From assembly GCF_900091655.1 (NCBI RefSeq), contig NZ_LT594621.1, positions 744,001 through 808,000 on the forward strand: a DNA stretch of 64,000 nt. Reading direction: 5' to 3'. A program made the position numbers and the translations under genes. Every line of letters starts with the position of its first letter. The stretch's first letter is position 1. Of this stretch, positions 54,686-62,853 are shown piece after piece. Under the pieces are notes generated by a model that saw only the letters and a list, made by a program, of their open reading frames with translations, made no database searches and had not been told where the DNA came from. This stretch comes from Culturomica massiliensis. GTDB taxonomy: Bacteria > Bacteroidota > Bacteroidia > Bacteroidales > Marinifilaceae.

Positions 54686-55249
54686 ATGCAGAAATTGTTG
54701 CTACATACTTGTTGTGCTCCTTGTTCCGCAGCGATTATCGAATGGTTGACGGCAAACGGGTTTTGTCCGACATTGTATTATTTTAATCCGAATATTTTTC
54801 CACGGACGGAGTATGATATCCGGAAGGAGGAATGCAGCCGTTATGCCCGGGCTTTGGGGTTGGAGATTATAGACGGGGATTACGATCATGCGGGATGGTT
54901 GGAACTGGTCAGCGGATTGGAAAGGGAGCCCGAACGGGGAAAACGTTGCTTTGTGTGTTTTAAAATGCGTCTGCTGGCAACTGCCCGTATGGCGCAGGAG
55001 AAGGGGTTCGACCGTTTTGCAACGACACTGGCTTCTTCCCGTTGGAAGAATCTGGAACAAATTGCGGAGGCCGGACATTGGGCTGCCGGGCAATTTGAAG
55101 GGATTGCCTTTTGGGAGAAAAACTGGCGCAAAGAGGGATTATCCGAACGCCGCCGGATTTTACTGGCAGAAAACGGTTTTTACAATCAGCAATATTGCGG
55201 TTGTGAATTCAGTAGACGAGGGAAGGGGGATTTTGATTTACGATTTTAG
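54686..55249 (+). CDS. queH: Epoxyqueuosine reductase QueH
   Basis: 187 residues. Cysteine motifs CCAPCSA near the start, GKRCFVCFKMRL in the middle, and NQQYCGCEFS at the end define the QueH (DUF208) type, which performs the last step of queuosine formation in tRNA. Length is normal for the family. It directly follows the antiporter gene (six bases). The 3' end leads into the 100-bp tandem repeat. Confidence 0.93.
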   Translation: MQKLLLHTCCAPCSAAIIEWLTANGFCPTLYYFNPNIFPRTEYDIRKEECSRYARALGLEIIDGDYDHAGWLELVSGLEREPERGKRCFVCFKMRLLATARMAQEKGFDRFATTLASSRWKNLEQIAEAGHWAAGQFEGIAFWEKNWRKEGLSERRRILLAENGFYNQQYCGCEFSRRGKGDFDLRF

Positions 55250-55905
55250 ATTTACGATTTTAGATTGGGGTGTATAGGGTAGCCGGATTTTGGATTTTTT
55301 TTTGTAGTGAGATGTTGAGGTATGTAGGGTTGGTTTTGATTTACGATTTTAGATTTACGATTTTTGATTGGGGAGTATAGGGCAGCCGGATTTTGGATTT
55401 TTTTTTGTAGTGGGATGTTTTGGTATGTAGGGTTGGTTTGATTTACGATTTTAGATTTACGATTTTTGATTGGGGAGTATAGGGTAGACTGATTTTGGAT
55501 TTTTTTTGTAGTGAGATGTTAAGGTATGTAGGGTTGGTTTTGATTTATGATTTTAGATTTACGATTTTTGATTGGGGAGTATAGGGTAGACGAATTTGAG
55601 ATTTTTTTTGTAGTGAGATGTTTTGGTATGTAGGGTTGGTTTGATTTACGATTTACGATTTACGATTTACGATTTTTGATTGGGGAGTATAGGGTAGACG
55701 AATTTGGAATTTTTTTGTAGTGAGATGTTTTGGTATGTAGGGTTGTTTTGATTTACGATTTTAGATTTACGATTTTTGATTGGGGAGTATAGGGTAGACG
55801 AATTTGAGATTTTTTTGTAGTGGGATGTTAAGGTATGTAGGGTTGGTTTTGATTTACGATTTTAGATTTACGATTTTTGATTTGGGGATATGAGGAGACG
55901 GGATT
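55235..55905. repeat. Tandem repeat, about 100-107 bp units, six to seven copies
   Basis: TATGTAGGGTTG recurs at 55321, 55424, 55525, 55627, 55734 and 55834, so periods are 103, 101, 102, 107 and 100. Each unit contains GATTTACGATTTTAGATTTACG, GATTGGGGAGTATAGGG, TTTTTTTTGTAGTGAGATG and TATGTAGGGTTG in that order (each motif here is shown in parts of 20 bases or less: GATTTACGATTTTAGA, TTTACG). Copies differ by short indels. No open frame is present. It fills the gap between queH and the CDF gene. Confidence 0.92.
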
Positions 55906-55984
55906 TAGGGTTGGATGAACGGAGGGGGGATATATGGGGAGGATTTGGAAGAGATTATTTATAGAATACGGAAATTTTGTCGTT

Positions 55985-56899
55985 ATGTCTGAGCATCATC
56001 ATCATGATCATTCGTATGGGATCACTTCGTTGAATAAGGCATTTATTATCGGAATTGTCTTAAATGCAGGTTTTGTCGTCATTGAATTTACTGCAGGTTT
56101 CTGGTTCGATTCTTTGGGATTGATTTCGGATGCCGGTCATAATCTTGGGGATGTGGCCAGTTTGTTGCTGGCTATGCTGGCTTTTCGTCTGGCCAAGGTG
56201 CAGGCGACTCCCAGATATACATACGGTTACAAGAAAAGTACGGTATTGGTTTCTTTGTTGAATGCAGTTATATTGCTGGTAGCTGTCGGTTTTATTGTCG
56301 GAGAGAGTATCAATAAATTATTCCAGCCCCGTCCGGTGGAAGGAGATGCTGTGGCCTGGGTAGCCGGTGTCGGTGTATTGATAAATGCCGTTACGGCTTG
56401 GTTGTTCCTGAAGGATAAGGAAAAGGATTTGAATGTGAAAGGCGCTTATTTGCATATGGTTGCAGATGCTTTGGTTTCAGTCGGCGTTATGGTTTCGGGC
56501 ATCATTATTCAATATACGGGTTATTATGTGATAGACCCTTTGATCGGTATCGGTATTGCTGTTATTATCGTTTATTCTACCTGGGGATTGCTGCGCGATA
56601 GTTTACGGCTTTCTATGGACGGAGTTCCGGCAAATACGGATTACAAGACAATTGAAAAAGTTATCGTATCGACACCGGGGGTGAAGGAATGTCATCACAT
56701 GCATATCTGGGCCTTGAGTACGACGGAAACGGCCTTGACAGCTCATATTGTCGTGGAGGACATCCGGCAGATGGAGGATTTAAAATGCACTTTAAAGCAT
56801 CGTTTGGGAAATTCCGGGATTGCTCATGCTACGCTGGAGTTTGAGACTGTCGGTGAACATTGCGACGGCTGTTGTGAAAACAATGCTTTGGCAGATTGA
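55985..56899 (+). CDS. CDF-family zinc/divalent cation exporter
   Basis: 304 residues from ATG 55985; an upstream in-frame start at 55934 would add 17 residues that are unlike the family. A His-rich start (SEHHHHDHSY), six membrane segments, and the metal-site motifs SDAGHNLGD and HMVADALVSVG. The C-terminal cytoplasmic domain has ECHHMHIWALSTTETALTAH. Exports Zn2+ or similar ions using the proton gradient. The gene is followed by a strong hairpin terminator and lies downstream of the tandem repeat. Confidence 0.93.
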   Translation: MSEHHHHDHSYGITSLNKAFIIGIVLNAGFVVIEFTAGFWFDSLGLISDAGHNLGDVASLLLAMLAFRLAKVQATPRYTYGYKKSTVLVSLLNAVILLVAVGFIVGESINKLFQPRPVEGDAVAWVAGVGVLINAVTAWLFLKDKEKDLNVKGAYLHMVADALVSVGVMVSGIIIQYTGYYVIDPLIGIGIAVIIVYSTWGLLRDSLRLSMDGVPANTDYKTIEKVIVSTPGVKECHHMHIWALSTTETALTAHIVVEDIRQMEDLKCTLKHRLGNSGIAHATLEFETVGEHCDGCCENNALAD

Positions 56900-56935
56900 T
56901 ACTGTGTGAAAATGACATCCGGACAACCGTATGAG

Positions 56936-56970
56936 AAAAGCCCGTTTACGAGATCGGTTAACGGGCTTTT
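56936..56970. terminator. Bidirectional terminator between the CDF and peroxiredoxin genes
   Basis: AAAAGCCCGTT/AACGGGCTTTT hairpin with A-run before and T-run after, between two converging genes; it can stop transcription from both sides. Confidence 0.85.
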
Positions 56971-57011
56971 GTTTGTATATCGGTTATTTGAAGAAACATA
57001 GGAAATACCGG

Positions 57012-57725
57012 TTATCTCCGGATATTTTTCTCTATTTTTTCCAGTGGAAGCGGCTTGGTACAGAGAAACCAATCGTAACATTTCATACCTGCTTCCTCTT
57101 CGTTGGCTCGTTGTTCGGCCTTTTCCATTGTTCCCGGAGATGTTGTTATAACATCGTCTCCCGGCTTCCAGTCTGCCGGTAAGGCTACTTTAAAACGGTC
57201 GATGGTTTGTAAACCGATCAGGATGCGTTTCATTTCGTCGAAGTTGCGTCCCAATGCCATCGGATAGTACAGAATTGTCCGGATGATGCCTTCGGGATCG
57301 ATGAAAAAAACGGCCCGTACAGCTTTGGTATTGCTTTCTCCCGGATGTAACATGCCATAGGTCTTGGCTATTTTCATGCCTACATCGTCGATTACGGGGA
57401 AATGAATTTTAACGTTTTTCATTCCTTTATAATTGATTTTTTCTTCTATTGTCCGTAGCCAGGCTATGTGGCTGGATACGCCGTCGATTGAAAGTCCGAC
57501 CAACTGACAGTTCATTTTTTCAAATTCTGCCGTCATATTTCCGAAAGTAATAAATTCAGTCGTGCATACAGGCGTAAAATCTGCCGGATGACTGAACAAA
57601 ATGATCCATCTTCCCTGAAAGTCGTCGGGAAAATTAATTTCACCCTCGGTCGTTATGGCTTTAAATGCCGGAGCATCATCTCCGATACGGGGAATGGCTG
57701 TGATATCGTTTTCCATTGTATTCAT
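57012..57725 (-). CDS. Peroxiredoxin (Prx6/1-Cys-like, AhpC-TSA family)
   Basis: 237 residues on the minus strand. The peroxidatic cysteine is Cys54 in FTPVCTTEFI, with Arg later in the pocket. The length of 237 and the C-terminal domain (LPADWKPGDDVITTSP, then CYDWFLCTK) match the Prx6 type found in Bacteroidota and archaea, in which the C-terminal cysteines can resolve the oxidised one. It reduces H2O2 and organic peroxides in the cytoplasm. Starts M1 or M4 are both possible. Confidence 0.93.
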   Translation of the reverse strand: MNTMENDITAIPRIGDDAPAFKAITTEGEINFPDDFQGRWIILFSHPADFTPVCTTEFITFGNMTAEFEKMNCQLVGLSIDGVSSHIAWLRTIEEKINYKGMKNVKIHFPVIDDVGMKIAKTYGMLHPGESNTKAVRAVFFIDPEGIIRTILYYPMALGRNFDEMKRILIGLQTIDRFKVALPADWKPGDDVITTSPGTMEKAEQRANEEEAGMKCYDWFLCTKPLPLEKIEKNIRR

Positions 57726-57855
57726 AGCGATTTATGGTTTTAAATGTGTAACGTTTCCGGGGCTATTTTGTTGCTTTCGACTTTTTGACTTGTTTTAATG
57801 TTTATCTCGTAAAAAACGGCTAATTTTGTGAGAAGATAGAGTAAAAATATCCGCT

Positions 57856-58458
57856 ATGAACCTAAAGATTATCCTGGGATGCTGTGTAGCTTTGTTGGCA
57901 CTGGTAAATCCTTTGCAAAAGATTTTGATAGTTACGTCTTTACAGGAACGGTTTACATCGGGTGAGTTACGTTATATCTCCATAAAATCTACCGTTACTG
58001 CGGCGATTATTCTTATTTTTTTTCTTTTTTTGGGAGAGATTACTTTTTCTTATGTTTTCCGGGTCGAATTGTATTCTTTTCAGATTACGTGCGGTGCTGT
58101 ATTGATATACAACGGCCTTTCGGGATTGTTGAAGGGATTTTTTCTTAAGGTGGACGAGCATATCAAGATTGCCGATTTGACGACGGTACCTATTGCCATT
58201 CCGATGATTGCCGGACCGGCCACGATTACGGCAGCCGTGACTTTCCCGGTGCAATACGGGCGGGAAATAACGATTGTTGCCATTTTATTGGCTTTGGGGG
58301 TTAATTTGTTCTGCATGTTGCAAGCCCGCCGTATCGGAAATTTTTTAATCAGGTATAATTTTATGAATCCCTTGATCCGTATTATCGGATTGATTGTGGC
58401 TACGATCGGTTTGCAAATGGTGTTTGACGGGATTACGCTTTTTATTAAAAGCCTGTAG
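57856..58458 (+). CDS. MarC-family membrane protein
   Basis: 200 residues with about six membrane segments. MarC-type features are LVNPLQKILIV near the start, the AVLIYNGLSGLLKGFF part, AIPMIAGPATITAAVTFP in the middle and RIIGLIVATIGLQMVFDG at the end. The function of MarC proteins is not settled; antibiotic-related naming is historical. TAATTTTG at 57821-57828 is a likely -7 box. Ends with convergent terminator-like inverted repeats (58511). Confidence 0.88.
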   Translation: MNLKIILGCCVALLALVNPLQKILIVTSLQERFTSGELRYISIKSTVTAAIILIFFLFLGEITFSYVFRVELYSFQITCGAVLIYNGLSGLLKGFFLKVDEHIKIADLTTVPIAIPMIAGPATITAAVTFPVQYGREITIVAILLALGVNLFCMLQARRIGNFLIRYNFMNPLIRIIGLIVATIGLQMVFDGITLFIKSL

Positions 58459-58510
58459 ATATGATTTACGCTTTATGATTTCAGATTTACGATTAAGATA
58501 AGTCGTAATA

Positions 58511-58612
58511 TTTGTAAGGGATTTTAGATTGTAAATTTGATCCGCCAGGGTTTCCGAATTTGAAATTCATATATCTGCGGAATCAGCGGACGATTTACAA
58601 TCTAAAATTTTA
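58511..58612. repeat. Long inverted repeat between converging genes
   Basis: TTTTAGATTGTAAATT near 58512 and its complement AATTTACAATCTAAAA near 58592 form a 15-16 bp stem with a 60-base loop containing further small pairings (ATCCGCC, GGCGGA-like). It lies between marC-like and the TlpA-like gene and may act as a two-way terminator. Confidence 0.55.
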
Positions 58613-58624
58613 CAATTCTTCGGT

Positions 58625-60076
58625 TTAGTTTTTTATCTCGATGCCCTGTTTTTTGTATTCGTTTTTGAGCAGGTCGACCATTTGTTCGACAGCCAGGTTT
58701 TTGGCTATGATTTTTTTGTCTTTATCGAGAATGTACATGACCGGGGTTGAGAATACGTTGTAGATTGTCCAGTAATTGGATTGTCTGTTCGGATCCCAGC
58801 AATTGATAAAATCAAAAAGCTCGTTTTTCTCTATAAATTCTTCCCATTGCTTCTTATCGGTATGCGTATTGACGGCAAATACTTTTAATCCATACGGGCT
58901 GAACCGGTCATATATTTCTTTTTTGGCCAAAGGAACCTGTTTTTTGCAATGTCCGCAATTGGGTTCCCAGAATAGAAGCAGGGTATAAGGAGCTTTGGTT
59001 TCAAGCAAACTTACCCATCCGCCTTCTAAAGTCGGCAATTTTAAATCCAGGGCTTTCTGACCGATTAAGTTATATTGTCTTTTAATGACTTCATCCGTGA
59101 TTTTTTTCAATTGCTCTTTGTCGAGCCAATCCACTTGTCCGCTCATATAATAATGTTCACCTAATTTTACAAAGGCTTCGTCCATTCCCATGATTTTATT
59201 ATCGAAGGTGTATACGATGCAGTAGTTCAGCAGGTAACGGAACATTACCTTACAGGGTTTGGCCTTTTCGATGACACCTACACAGGCACGGTACAGAGAG
59301 TCCGGATGTACGACTACCCAATTTTGAAAATAGTCGTCCAGTTTGTTTTTGAATACCGGAGTCCGGATCAGCATGCTGTCTGTAAGATTTGTATTGTCCC
59401 AGAAATGTGCTTTGGTGTAGTAGAATGCCCGGCGGCGGATTTCCATATCCCGGTCTTTTGTACCTTCGGGTACCTGTGCTGAAAAATCGGGTGTTTCCGG
59501 ACTGAGTGTAAAGTTTACGAAGGTTGCTAATGCCGAACCCGGGTATTTTTTACTCAGATCGGCAACATATTTGCGGACTTCGTGGTCGGCCAGATTGAAT
59601 TTATCGGTATAGGCTTTTCTGATTTCTTCTTTTCCTTTATCCGGATTTTTTTCAAATTCATTTCTCAATACCTGCATTTTCTGATTTTGAGAGGTCATGA
59701 ATTTCTGAAAGTCCAGAAAAGCTGTATTTTCGGGAGAACCTTCGAATTTCATGGTTTGCAGATAGTTGGTCGTATCGGTTTTTATCGAAAAATGCTGATT
59801 GTCTCCGATGATCAGATCGAAATAGTTACTGGGAGAAAACAGCAGGATATACATTCCCCTTGCCAGTTTTTTCTGATTGTTACGGAAAAAGCCATTTCCC
59901 TGGTTGTCCAGTTTTGCCGTATCACAGGCATATACTTTGCCTTCAAAGTAGTTGGCGAGTATTACATTTTTACCTGCCATACTGTTGACGTTGATTCGGA
60001 TGTTATACCCCTGTGCATGCACTGTCGTGAGTTGGAAAACTCCACAAAATAAGAATAGAATAAAAAGATTTTTCAT
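58625..60076 (-). CDS. TlpA-like thioredoxin-fold protein with DUF4369/DUF5106-type N-terminus
   Basis: 483 residues, minus strand. Signal peptide (LFILFLFCGVFQLTTVHA|QG). The N-terminal part (NVILANYFEGKVYACDTA) resembles DUF4369, the middle resembles DUF5106, and the C-terminal thioredoxin domain has the CGHC active site in FWEPNCGHCKKQVPLAKK. It acts in the periplasm as a disulfide reductase or exchange protein. This layout is common in Bacteroidales. It has no partner gene in the window. Confidence 0.85.
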   Translation of the reverse strand: MKNLFILFLFCGVFQLTTVHAQGYNIRINVNSMAGKNVILANYFEGKVYACDTAKLDNQGNGFFRNNQKKLARGMYILLFSPSNYFDLIIGDNQHFSIKTDTTNYLQTMKFEGSPENTAFLDFQKFMTSQNQKMQVLRNEFEKNPDKGKEEIRKAYTDKFNLADHEVRKYVADLSKKYPGSALATFVNFTLSPETPDFSAQVPEGTKDRDMEIRRRAFYYTKAHFWDNTNLTDSMLIRTPVFKNKLDDYFQNWVVVHPDSLYRACVGVIEKAKPCKVMFRYLLNYCIVYTFDNKIMGMDEAFVKLGEHYYMSGQVDWLDKEQLKKITDEVIKRQYNLIGQKALDLKLPTLEGGWVSLLETKAPYTLLLFWEPNCGHCKKQVPLAKKEIYDRFSPYGLKVFAVNTHTDKKQWEEFIEKNELFDFINCWDPNRQSNYWTIYNVFSTPVMYILDKDKKIIAKNLAVEQMVDLLKNEYKKQGIEIKN

Positions 60077-60150
60077 TTTTACGAATAATCTAAATAGGAT
60101 GGAAATGATTGAATGTTGATAAATACTCAGCCGGATGTTTGCCTTACAGT

Positions 60151-60861
60151 TTAATATCTGAAGTAAGTGTTGATTGCATCATTAGCTTTGGCAAAACCCA
60201 GCCGGGATGCTATCTCAAGATCTTTCAAAGCTTCGTCAGACCGTTCCTGAGCCAACTTGGCAATTCCCCGGTTGTAATAGGATTTTGCATTGGAAGGATC
60301 GATGTTGATGGCTTCTGTATAATCTTTAATCGCAGCATCAAGGTTGCCTTGTATTTGCATGATTACTCCCCGGTTGAAATAAAGTCCGGTTTCGGCCAGC
60401 CCGAGTTCCATTGCTTTGTTGTAGTCGGCCAGGGCTCCTTCGTAATCTTTCATATAAAACCGGGCAATTCCCCGGTAATGATAGGCTGTGATAAAGTCCG
60501 GACGTAAGTTGATCGTTTGCGAGTAATCTTTAATGGCACTGTTGTATATGCCGATATTCTCATACACAATCCCCCGGTTAAAATAAGATTCAGCATGATC
60601 CGGGCAATTGGCGAGAATGTAATTGAAATCGTTCAGAGCTTCTTTGTAACGTTTGGTATTGGCATAGCAAATTGCCCGGTTGTAATAAGCCGGTAACCAT
60701 TCATTATCCGTTATAATTGCATTGTTGAACTCTACGATGGCCTGATCGTACAAGCCTTGTTTGATGTAATTCAATCCGTTTTTATTGGTTTGGGTAACTT
60801 TGCTGTTACAGGAAGCCAATAAAACCACTACCGTGATAATCAATCCATATCTAATATTCAT
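60151..60861 (-). CDS. TPR-repeat lipoprotein
   Basis: 236 residues, minus strand, lipobox LLASC (Cys18). Six TPR units follow, each with the pattern xYxNRGxxxxxxxxYxxAIxDYxxAI (shown in parts: YFNRGIVYEN, YNSAIKDYSQ, YYNRGIAKLA). TPR solenoids mediate protein-protein contacts. TAATTTTG on the coding strand (60893-60900, complement) is a likely -7 box. The binding partner is not shown. Confidence 0.88.
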   Translation of the reverse strand: MNIRYGLIITVVVLLASCNSKVTQTNKNGLNYIKQGLYDQAIVEFNNAIITDNEWLPAYYNRAICYANTKRYKEALNDFNYILANCPDHAESYFNRGIVYENIGIYNSAIKDYSQTINLRPDFITAYHYRGIARFYMKDYEGALADYNKAMELGLAETGLYFNRGVIMQIQGNLDAAIKDYTEAINIDPSNAKSYYNRGIAKLAQERSDEALKDLEIASRLGFAKANDAINTYFRY

Positions 60862-60941
60862 CTCTCTATATTACATCTTGGTTTATTAGACCCAAAATTA
60901 GTTATTCGTATCGAAATATTAAAGTTTTGTATTGGTTTTTA

Positions 60942-62771
60942 TTATCTGTTATATATTTTTTTTATAAGATCCGGACGTTTAATTCTTTTTAAGGTAGCGA
61001 TAATTTTTTCCCGAAACTCTCTTTTATACCAGAAAAAGAACATATTTTGTTGTTTTTTTTCCGATTCTGATTTTGGGGATGCGATTTTTTGCAGCGAATA
61101 GGGATGGTATCCGGTATAGAAAATCGTAGTTGCCAATGTCATGGGTGTCGGGGTAAAATCCTGCACCTGTTCCAACCGGAAATTCAATTCACGGGTAAGA
61201 ATAGCCAATTCAGCCATATCTTCCAGGTGACATCCCGGATGGGAGGATATAAAGTAGGGGATTATTTGTTGTTTCTGTCCATTCCGGCTGTTTATCGCAT
61301 CGAATTTTTCCTTCAGTTCATAGAATAGTTTGAATGAAGGTTTCCGCATTATTTTCAAGACATTATCGGTTGCATGTTCCGGTGCTACTTTAAAGTGTCC
61401 GGATACGTGATGACGGATGACGGTTTGTAAATATTCTTCATTGGTCCGGTTGATGTTTTTATTTCCGGAATCGTGCAGGCAAAGGTCGTAGCGGATGCCG
61501 GAGCCGACGAATGCATGTTTGATTTTGGGCTGTTGCCGGGTTATGGTATATATTTTTAAAAGGGGGCCGTGATCTGTGTTCAGGTTTTTACATACGGTCG
61601 GGAAAGCACAGGAAGCGCGTTTACAAGCGGCACATAGAGTTTTGTTTTGGCCTTGCATTCCGTACATATTGGCGGAGGGGCCGCCCAGGTCGGTTACTGT
61701 CCCCCGAAAGTCGGGCATACGGGTAATTTCTTCCAGTTCCTGTCGTATGGACTCTTCGGAACGGGAAGAAATGAATTTCCCCTGATGGGCAGATATCGTA
61801 CAGAAGGCGCAACCTCCGAAGCATCCCCGGTGAAGAGTCACGGAATGCCGGATCATATTGTAAGCCGGAATTTCTTTCCCTTTGTAACGTGGGTGTGGGA
61901 GGCGGGTGAAAGGTAAGGCATATATAGCATCGATTTCAGATGTACTCATGGGAGGATAAGGCGGATTGACGATGATTTGAACGTCTTCGTAAGCTTGTAT
62001 GAGCCGGGCAGCTTCCAGACTGTTGGATTCCTCTTCGATGTGGCGGAAATTACGGGCGTGATTTATCGGATCTTTCAGGCATTCTTCGTGTGAAAACAGG
62101 CGGATCGTTTGCCATTTTTTATTTCCGGCACAGGATTCATGTTGCGGTCTTTGTATACAGGTTTGCGGAACATTGGTTAAACCGGCAAAAGGAACTCCTT
62201 TTTTTAATAGTCTGCACAGTTCTGTAAGCGGTTTTTCTCCCATGCCGTAGATCAGCATGTCGGCACCGCTTTCGGTCAGGATGGACGGACGCAGGCGATC
62301 CTGCCAATAGTCGTAATGTGTCAACCGCCGTAACGAAGCTTCTATTCCGCCGATGATTACAGGTATGTCCGGATAAAGTTGTTTCAGTATCCGGGTATAG
62401 ACGATTGTAGGCATATCGGGACGGAATCCGGATTTTCCTCCGGGGGTATATGCGTCGTCAAACCTCAGCCTTTTGGCGGCGGTATAATGGTTTACCATTG
62501 AATCCATACTACCGGCACTTATACCGAAGAAAAGATTGGGACGTCCCAGTTTTTTGAAATCACGGAGATCATCACGCCAATTGGGTTGGGGGACGATCGC
62601 TACCTTTAAGCCTAAAGATTCTAAAAGTCTTCCGATAACGGCAATACCGAAGGAAGGATGATCGACATAGGCATCTCCGGAAAATAAGATGACATCCAGT
62701 GTGTCCCAACCACGTTCCTGTACTTCTTTAGCAGAAGTCGGTAACCATTGTAGTTTCCTTTCGTTGTTCAT
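60942..62771 (-). CDS. YgiQ-family radical SAM protein
   Basis: 609 residues from ATG 62771; the frame stays open to 63020 but that part overlaps rimO and is not homologous, so 62771 (MNNERKLQWLPTSAKEVQER) is the start. Radical SAM cluster motif CFGGCAFCTISAHQG; N-terminal part with VILFSGDAYVDHPSFG and GGIEASLRRLTHYDYWQD, C-terminal part with PYFISSHPGCHLEDMAEL. YgiQ family members are of unknown exact function; they are B12-domain-like radical SAM proteins without a full B12-binding motif. Divergent from rimO. Confidence 0.92.
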   Translation of the reverse strand: MNNERKLQWLPTSAKEVQERGWDTLDVILFSGDAYVDHPSFGIAVIGRLLESLGLKVAIVPQPNWRDDLRDFKKLGRPNLFFGISAGSMDSMVNHYTAAKRLRFDDAYTPGGKSGFRPDMPTIVYTRILKQLYPDIPVIIGGIEASLRRLTHYDYWQDRLRPSILTESGADMLIYGMGEKPLTELCRLLKKGVPFAGLTNVPQTCIQRPQHESCAGNKKWQTIRLFSHEECLKDPINHARNFRHIEEESNSLEAARLIQAYEDVQIIVNPPYPPMSTSEIDAIYALPFTRLPHPRYKGKEIPAYNMIRHSVTLHRGCFGGCAFCTISAHQGKFISSRSEESIRQELEEITRMPDFRGTVTDLGGPSANMYGMQGQNKTLCAACKRASCAFPTVCKNLNTDHGPLLKIYTITRQQPKIKHAFVGSGIRYDLCLHDSGNKNINRTNEEYLQTVIRHHVSGHFKVAPEHATDNVLKIMRKPSFKLFYELKEKFDAINSRNGQKQQIIPYFISSHPGCHLEDMAELAILTRELNFRLEQVQDFTPTPMTLATTIFYTGYHPYSLQKIASPKSESEKKQQNMFFFWYKREFREKIIATLKRIKRPDLIKKIYNR

Positions 62772-62787
62772 TCCTTTAAATATTGCA

Positions 62788-62814
62788 CAAAGATAGCGTT
62801 TTTTTATACCTTTG
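62788..62814. promoter_or_regulatory. Divergent promoters for the ygiQ-like and rimO genes
   Basis: On the minus strand TATCTTTG (complement of 62788-62795) and on the plus strand TACCTTTG (62807-62814) both match the -7 consensus TAnnTTTG. They are 12 bases apart and face opposite ways in the 82-base gap; each start codon is about 17-40 bases away. Confidence 0.75.
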
Positions 62815-62853
62815 CACACCAAAAATTGTAAAGCAGAATTAAGGAATTTGTAT

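Noticed and set aside
55235..55905. CRISPR array
   Set aside because: Units are about 100 bp with the whole unit conserved, no short repeat with unique spacers, and no cas genes nearby.
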